The translations under genes were made by a program, and so were the position numbers. From assembly GCA_019096065.1 (NCBI GenBank), contig JAGUCH010000009.1, positions 2,614,001 to 2,678,000 on the forward strand: a stretch of 64,000 bases of DNA. Direction: 5' to 3'. Origin of the DNA: Paracyclopina nana. Its lineage: Eukaryota; Arthropoda; Copepoda; Cyclopoida; Cyclopettidae. The notes below the pieces were generated by a model. That model had not been told where the DNA came from. It did not search any database and worked only from the letters and a program-made list of their open reading frames with translations. This document shows positions 58,741 through 64,000 of this stretch, one piece after another. Each line of letters starts with the position of its first letter. Position 1 is the first letter of the stretch.

Positions 58741-59224
58741 ATTGACTTTTGAACTCTATTCAACAATCATTGTTTCATTCATTCTTAAGAAGTTCCATTC
58801 TGGCTCTCACAGTGGGAAATAACTTTTGTTTTCATTTTGAGATGAAAGCCAGCTTCCTTCAACTCCATGAAATTGGGTATATTCGAACATAAGAAAGCTC
58901 ATTTTTTCAACAACTAATCAATTTTAAAAATTGCTTCATTTCAATTTTAAAACTATTTATGCAAATTACAAATATCAGCTTGATTGAATGTCAGTTAAAT
59001 CAGGCTTTTAAGCGACGCAAACAATCAACTTGGATCAAGTGCAACACCTAAATTAGGCCTAATTTTACCGAGTTTGGGTGGAATGCAGCAAAGAAATGAA
59101 ACGTTGAGATTCCCCCGAAAATTGCTGAAGTTATCAGCGGAAAAAATCTGTTTCTTGAAAATTCTCTCAAGATCAACATTCCAGCCCCCTGCCAATTTTT
59201 TGTGGTGTAAGACGATCCTTTCCT

Positions 59225-59288
59225 GCGCGCCGGTCAAGTTTGTTTTCGATTTCATGACCGGTGCGCGCGCGCGCGCGCGTATGCGCGC
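59225..59288. repeat. GC dinucleotide run with nearby inverted CCGGTCA motif
   Basis: A run of alternating G and C (about 59262-59280, then TATGCGCGC) follows TGACCGGT. GCGCGCCGGTCA at about 59225 is its near-inverse. Alternating GC of this length can adopt Z-DNA, and the flanking arms could form a cruciform. Confidence 0.5.
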
Positions 59289-61087
59289 TAGCTTCGTTGA
59301 GCCGGAAGGGCGGCTACTGAACAAGAGCATTTTTCGTAATTACACTATGGGACATAATAAGATGAAAAGCAGCAGTCTTTGAGGCTGCTTTGTGCGTGCT
59401 GCGACCCAGTGTGCTCATCAGCTTGGGGGAGCGTGCCGGTCAACCGCAAAAACGCCCGGTCAAGTGAAAGTAATGAAGAGTTTCTTTGTGCCACCAACTT
59501 TTTCTTTTTCAAGAAGGAAGTTTGCGGTCCCATTTAGCAGACAGCAAAATTGACCCTTTTAGCTAAATAAGGGCAATTTTCTTGGGGGTTAACAACTAAC
59601 TACTGTATGTTTTGCGCTGTTGTAAACAATTTCTGCAAATTGGCAAAGCTGAAGAAAAACGGCCGTAAAAATTAATTTGATGCTGCTTTTGACCTACTAC
59701 TACAAACAAGTCAAGAGTGATGCAAAAATTACAGTGGCAAAAAGCTGGCGTTGATATCACTCAGAATAATAAGAAGAAAAAAGTGGGGAAATTGCGTTAC
59801 ACCAAGCTTCTTTTTGCGGCTATTGGCATTATTAGTCAACCGCTAACTGCTCTAGTTACAATGCAACAAAAATATCTTTTATTTAAATGGAGGAATTTAC
59901 AATCACTTTTATAAACGGTTTCTTTTACGTCTAACCGCACTTATAGTAGCAGCTAGTAGCTCAAAATTCATTCAATTGAAAAAATCTATTTATACTACTG
60001 GATTGGATTCTTCAAATGGAAGTTGTAGTAGTCAACCAAAAAAAAGGGGGAACCCTTTGGATCAAATTTACGTGAAGATTGTGATATCATGTCAGATAAG
60101 GACTTGGACAAATACAATTTCCAAGTCCACGTGGCTAAAGTACACTGACAGAAAATTCCAAATGGGCAATCACTTCTAAAAGCAGTCTAAGGATACCAAA
60201 AATGTGAAGTATGCCTGCTTTTACGACTAATGAAAAGTTGGGCCAAAATTGACATTGAAATGGTTCATCATACTTAGTTCTTTAATTGTAATGTTGATTA
60301 GAAAGCAATTTTTTTTGTAAGCCGCAAATTTTTTTGGGCATCTTTCCAACTGCCAAATTTTCCTAGGTTAGGAGCAAACTTTGTTGTTGTCTGCTCAGAA
60401 ACAAAATCTGGCCTGGAAAATCTGTTGTCGAATGAGGAATCAAGATATCATAAGTATTAATGAAAAAGGGTTTATCTTTTTATCACCTGTCTGGATCAAA
60501 TAAGAATTGCCTTTTAAAGAACTTGTGAGAGATCAAGATGTTATCGCTCAAAGTTGTTGAATTGTTACAGACGGGAATTAAGGCTGTGTTGTTATTTTGT
60601 TTTTGGCCAATTTTCATGATAATTGCCCAGGACCATTTTCCCTACTTCCTTCCACTACTTCCATTCACTCCTTTAGAAAAACAACCCCCTACATTTTGAC
60701 AATTTTTTTTGACGTGATGCTTGACTTCATCCGGCCCATGATGATGGCTTTATTCATCATTTTTGGCAATGTTTTCCTCGGAAGAGTTGTTGTGCGATAG
60801 CAGTTCAAAGCAATTATTATTTGGTAATTTTGCTAGGCTTTTACATCGATGGAAAATGCTGCTGTTTTCTTCTGCGAAAAGCTCACTTAAAGCATGATTA
60901 AACTGAAAGCACATCATCCACATTCAAAAAGCAGCTTATTCATCATCTTTTGATGCTCCAAAAATCGCCTTGTAATCCTTGGAAGATATTTCTACTTAGA
61001 AGAAATCTTTGTTGAAGTTGCATGTAACATTGTTGGGATCAAGGGAGCGGAACTTGGCCCAGTTGGTCTGGAGTAATAAACCCGGTG

Positions 61088-61444
61088 CACTATGGGAATG
61101 CCTGACCTCAAAACTGGCCCTCATTAACTTTTAAGTTTCTCTCATGATTTTTTGAAAAATGCTTTCGAGTCGATTTTAGCAATTTTTGCCAATCAAATAT
61201 CCGACTTTTTGAAAAAAAGCGCTCTTGAATGATTTGAATTTTTAAAGATGTTATTGTAGTTTTTTGGCCAAAAATTAGCCAAATTTCTCCTTTTTTCAGT
61301 GCATACTTTGCTTTAGGCAGTTTTTGGCAATTGTCAAGATACTTGGAAAAAGGTGCTTGAATTCCAGTGAAGACAGCTAAAGATTTTGGTGAGTCACAGG
61401 GTGTGAGAGCTTTTTCGCCCTTTTTCCCACAGTGCTTGCTCGGG
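61088..61444. mobile_element. Candidate element with CACTRTGGGAA inverted ends
   Basis: The left end CACTATGGGAA and the reverse complement of the right end CACTGTGGGAA match at 10 of 11 bases and enclose 357 bp. The flanking pentamers CGGTG and CTTGC do not match, so this is only a candidate. It lies between the two achaete-scute genes. Confidence 0.35.
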
Positions 61445-62098
61445 ATCACGCTCCAATGAGTCAAAGTGCCACTGGACTTCCACTGTACAATTTTCGCTGC
61501 TAAAGCTCTCCCTATTTGGCTTTTTGGTCTCATATATTGAACCACAACTGATTCAATGTCGGTTTTTCAAACCTCTCCTTTGCCCCCTTAAAATTCTAGA
61601 TTTATTTTCTCTGTTATTGATCAATTCCCTCTTCACAAGGGGCAGAGGATATTTTAATTTTAATTTTAATGGCCTGTCTCATTCCATGAGTTCTTCATAT
61701 TGAGCTGCACAAAAATGATGGAATTTTTCGTGTAACAAAGCCTAAAGCAGCTTAGCTAAACACTTTCTTACAATCCACTTTGTCAAAGGCTTAGCTTCTA
61801 TTCTAGAAGTAGAGTAAAAAACTTGTTATATCAAAAACAGGCTGAAAGGGAGTATAGCACAATAATCCCAGGCATATTTGTGCACCCACCATCACAGCTC
61901 AAACCCCCCTTTTCCCTTTCTTCAGTGTGAATAGAATTTTCCAAAATATCTAATCTGATGATCCTGCCTGCTTGGGACAAAAGGGTTTTTGAATATGAGC
62001 ACTACTTTGTGTGAGAACCATCTTTTTTCTGAAGCATGTATATATTTTTGTGTAGACAATAATACTATGTTGACAATTTATAAAATGTGGAAAACAGG

Positions 62099-62818
62099 TC
62101 AATTATCATCTTGCCAGTTGGCAATAGCATCCAAGAGTTCATCTTCTTCAGAGTTTGGATCAATGCTGGTCTGGTCATAGTAGAAAGATGTCCTTTCACT
62201 AATTGCCGAAGGAAAGTGTACAACATTGGTCTGGTCACTCTGTTGTTGCTGCTGCTGCTGCTGCTGATGTGGAAACTGGTTAAATTGGTGATGCTGAGGC
62301 ACAGGGGAGATCATGCTGCTGGCGCTGTAATAGCTTGAAGTCTCATAGCCAGATTCATAGGCGGGCGCCATCAAGTCTACTGGACTGTTGTTGTGGAGGT
62401 CATCAGCTGACAACAAGGAGGGTGGCGGACTAACCCGTTCTCCTTTCACACACTGGTCTTCTTCATCCTCTAGGGCTGCCGATCCACCTTTGAGCATTCG
62501 CTGTAATGTCTGAATGTAATCCACTGCATGTCTCAGGGTGTCCACCTTGGACATTTTCTTGTGTTTGGCAGCTGACGGAATATGCGAGCGGAGCATTTCA
62601 AAGCCGCCATTAACCTGTTTCACCCGGTTTCTCTCGCGGGCATTTCGCCGGGCTACTTTGGCGGGCACGGGGGGCGGAATGGCATAGCCCAGTGTGGGGT
62701 GAATGTAGGCCTTTTTCGACTTTTTATTTGAGCTAGTTGTGGTGGTGGAGTCACATAAAAAGTCATGTTGGGCGTTTTTCCTATGGTTTCGCGGTGCCAA
62801 GGGCTTCAAGACGGACAT
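62099..62818 (-). CDS. ASH: Achaete-scute family proneural bHLH transcription factor, single exon
   Basis: A single exon runs from 62818 to a TGA at 62101-62099 and encodes 239 residues. The bHLH lies near residues 54-110: [19 protein letters not shown], then [18 protein letters not shown]. The C-terminus [15 protein letters not shown] matches the conserved acidic LLDxIxxWQ transactivation motif of achaete, scute and their orthologues. A nine-glutamine run lies in the middle. The intronless structure is typical of achaete-scute homologues. As a class A bHLH protein it would dimerise with Daughterless and specify neural precursors. The family's NNGF is NGGF here, an unusual change at the end of the basic region. 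The gene faces the other achaete-scute gene tail to tail. Confidence 0.9.
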   Translation of the reverse strand: MSVLKPLAPRNHRKNAQHDFLCDSTTTTSSNKKSKKAYIHPTLGYAIPPPVPAKVARRNARERNRVKQVNGGFEMLRSHIPSAAKHKKMSKVDTLRHAVDYIQTLQRMLKGGSAALEDEEDQCVKGERVSPPPSLLSADDLHNNSPVDLMAPAYESGYETSSYYSASSMISPVPQHHQFNQFPHQQQQQQQQQSDQTNVVHFPSAISERTSFYYDQTSIDPNSEEDELLDAIANWQDDN

Positions 62819-64000
62819 TTTTGTCAGTTTTGTGTCTGGCGCACTTGGCCTGGTGTGAGGAGCAACTGCTGTTAAACGCGAGTTGTGCTTTGGTGCTCGG
62901 GCACGCGCGCTACTCCGCTACTGAGATCAACAGACGCGCTGCGTGCGCAACGGCCGACTGAGCTACAAACGGCGGGTTAAATGAGTTTAGCTCGTGCCAC
63001 TACCACCGTCCTCAGTAAAATTGGCGCACTTTTCGGTTAAGAAGCAATTCTAAGCAGCCAGCCGCGGCTTCTGTGTAAGCTCTGGCTTCTGCTTCTCTTT
63101 TTTTTTCACATGTCAAAAAATGTGGGTTTTTTTCTGGGGTGGCCCAAAGGAAGTTTGAGGACTTTATTTTCAAGCTGCTTTTTCAGCCATTTTGCAGCGC
63201 CAAATGTGATTTTCTGAAGGGCATCATGGGCTTTTTAAAAAGTTTTTTCAAGAATCATTTGAGGATTGGGATTGATCTGACAAAAATGGAACTGCATCAG
63301 GCCTTTTGTCGTCAATCAGCGATCATCTATTTTTAATCACCTCGTGACTAATGATGAGTGAGCTTCAAAAAATCCCACACACAAAGAGGGGTCACCCTAA
63401 AAGCAGCAATAATAGGCCTACTTCTTGTAGAGTATCCTGCTGTGACTTACAGCAGTCTTTGCTTATCGAAATGATTAATTGTGGATATCACGACATAATT
63501 TTACTGCTGCTCTGGCTTCAAAAAAGGTGAAATAGGCAATGGCCTGAAATGCCATAAAAGGCAGATCTCATTGTAAATAATTGACCAAAATTCCAGTAGA
63601 ATTTTTTCGGGGCTCGTGCTGAAACTGATCTTTATCAACTCGTCAAAAAAGTGCAGTGGGGGAAATGAAACTTTTCCCCAAGTTCACTTTTACAGACTTC
63701 GCTCTCCTCTTCAACCACTGAGCTTTTAAAAGTGTAGTGTGACTCTAAGAAAAGTCGAACTAAATATTTGACCTACTGCAAAATCCCCCTTATTTTTTCC
63801 ATGTAGAAGTAATTTTTTTTGCATTCTGATGCTCATTTCGGCCGAATTTTGGATAGTGCAATCTTTTTCGGATCACCCTTTATGTTTTCCATGCTGTAAG
63901 ACGCTTCTATTCTGCTGCTGTGAATTGTCATCATGCAGCTTCTGCCAGCTTAAAAAGCTCTTTTCTCTTTATGAACAGTACTTCAAAAATGTGCTCAGTT
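62819..64000. promoter_or_regulatory. Upstream region of the second achaete-scute gene
   Basis: About 1.2 kb from the start codon to the window edge. No gene was recognised. The promoter of the achaete-scute gene should lie here. The 65-codon plus frame at 63139-63336 has no supporting feature. Confidence 0.4.

Larger units (their letters stand above)
47200..62098. promoter_or_regulatory. 15 kb gene-free interval between two achaete-scute genes
   Basis: I found no coding exon with recognisable domains here. The many short open frames are unsupported. The stretch contains a CTGGTAGC-type repeat, a GC dinucleotide run near 59262, several CACAGTGGG/CCCACTGTG motifs and long A/T-rich tracts. In insects, achaete-scute genes are spread over large intervals filled with tissue-specific enhancers, so a regulatory role is plausible. 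That is inference from context, not from motifs seen here. Confidence 0.45.

Overview
The window is nuclear DNA of a metazoan, most likely an arthropod with compact genes. Spliced genes carry GT-AG introns, many of only 48-70 bp, separated by A/T-rich DNA. The content fits an ecdysozoan: an ecdysteroid-kinase-like gene, two achaete-scute bHLH genes, a fussel/SKOR gene and a dacapo-type CDK inhibitor. A small crustacean such as a copepod is a guess; the sequence does not settle it.

Left part (0-30 kb) is gene-rich. In order: an unrecognised basic, serine-rich protein cut by the left edge (+); an orphan seven-membrane protein (+); a p21/p27/dacapo CDK inhibitor (-); a 4 kb gene-free stretch; cyclin G (+); an unrecognised secreted protein in six exons (+); the proteasome activator PA200/PSME4 in eight exons (-); a Spd-2/CEP192-like centrosome protein with ASH-type repeats (+); and the Ski/Sno-family co-repressor fussel/SKOR (+). 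Cell-cycle and proteostasis functions are over-represented, but nothing shows co-regulation.

Middle part (30-44 kb) is a tRNA island. Ten intronless tRNA genes with ten different anticodons, in both orientations, lie among transposon-derived repeats. They are Lys-CTT, Phe-GAA, Pro-AGG, Asp-GTC, Glu-CTC, Ser-AGA, Gln-CTG, Arg-ACG, Asn-GTT and Ser-GCT. The island also holds a zinc-finger relic, a nuclear-receptor-like gene that has lost most of its DNA-binding domain, and at its right edge an EcKL/CHK kinase-like gene with a broken splice donor.

Right part (44-64 kb) holds two achaete-scute family genes facing each other across about 15 kb with no recognisable gene, the layout expected of proneural genes with large regulatory regions.

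The most interesting non-genic signal is a non-autonomous DNA transposon family. Two copies of about 457 bp lie 37 kb apart. Each has inverted ends starting CACRGTGG, which contain or nearly match the recombination-signal heptamer CACAGTG, and each sits between its own perfect 5-bp target duplication. That combination is typical of Transib/RAG-type elements. Other signals are a perfect 36-bp-arm hairpin between short direct repeats, a second repeat pair in inverted orientation, and a recurrent intron-dwelling hairpin motif starting CTGGTAGC.
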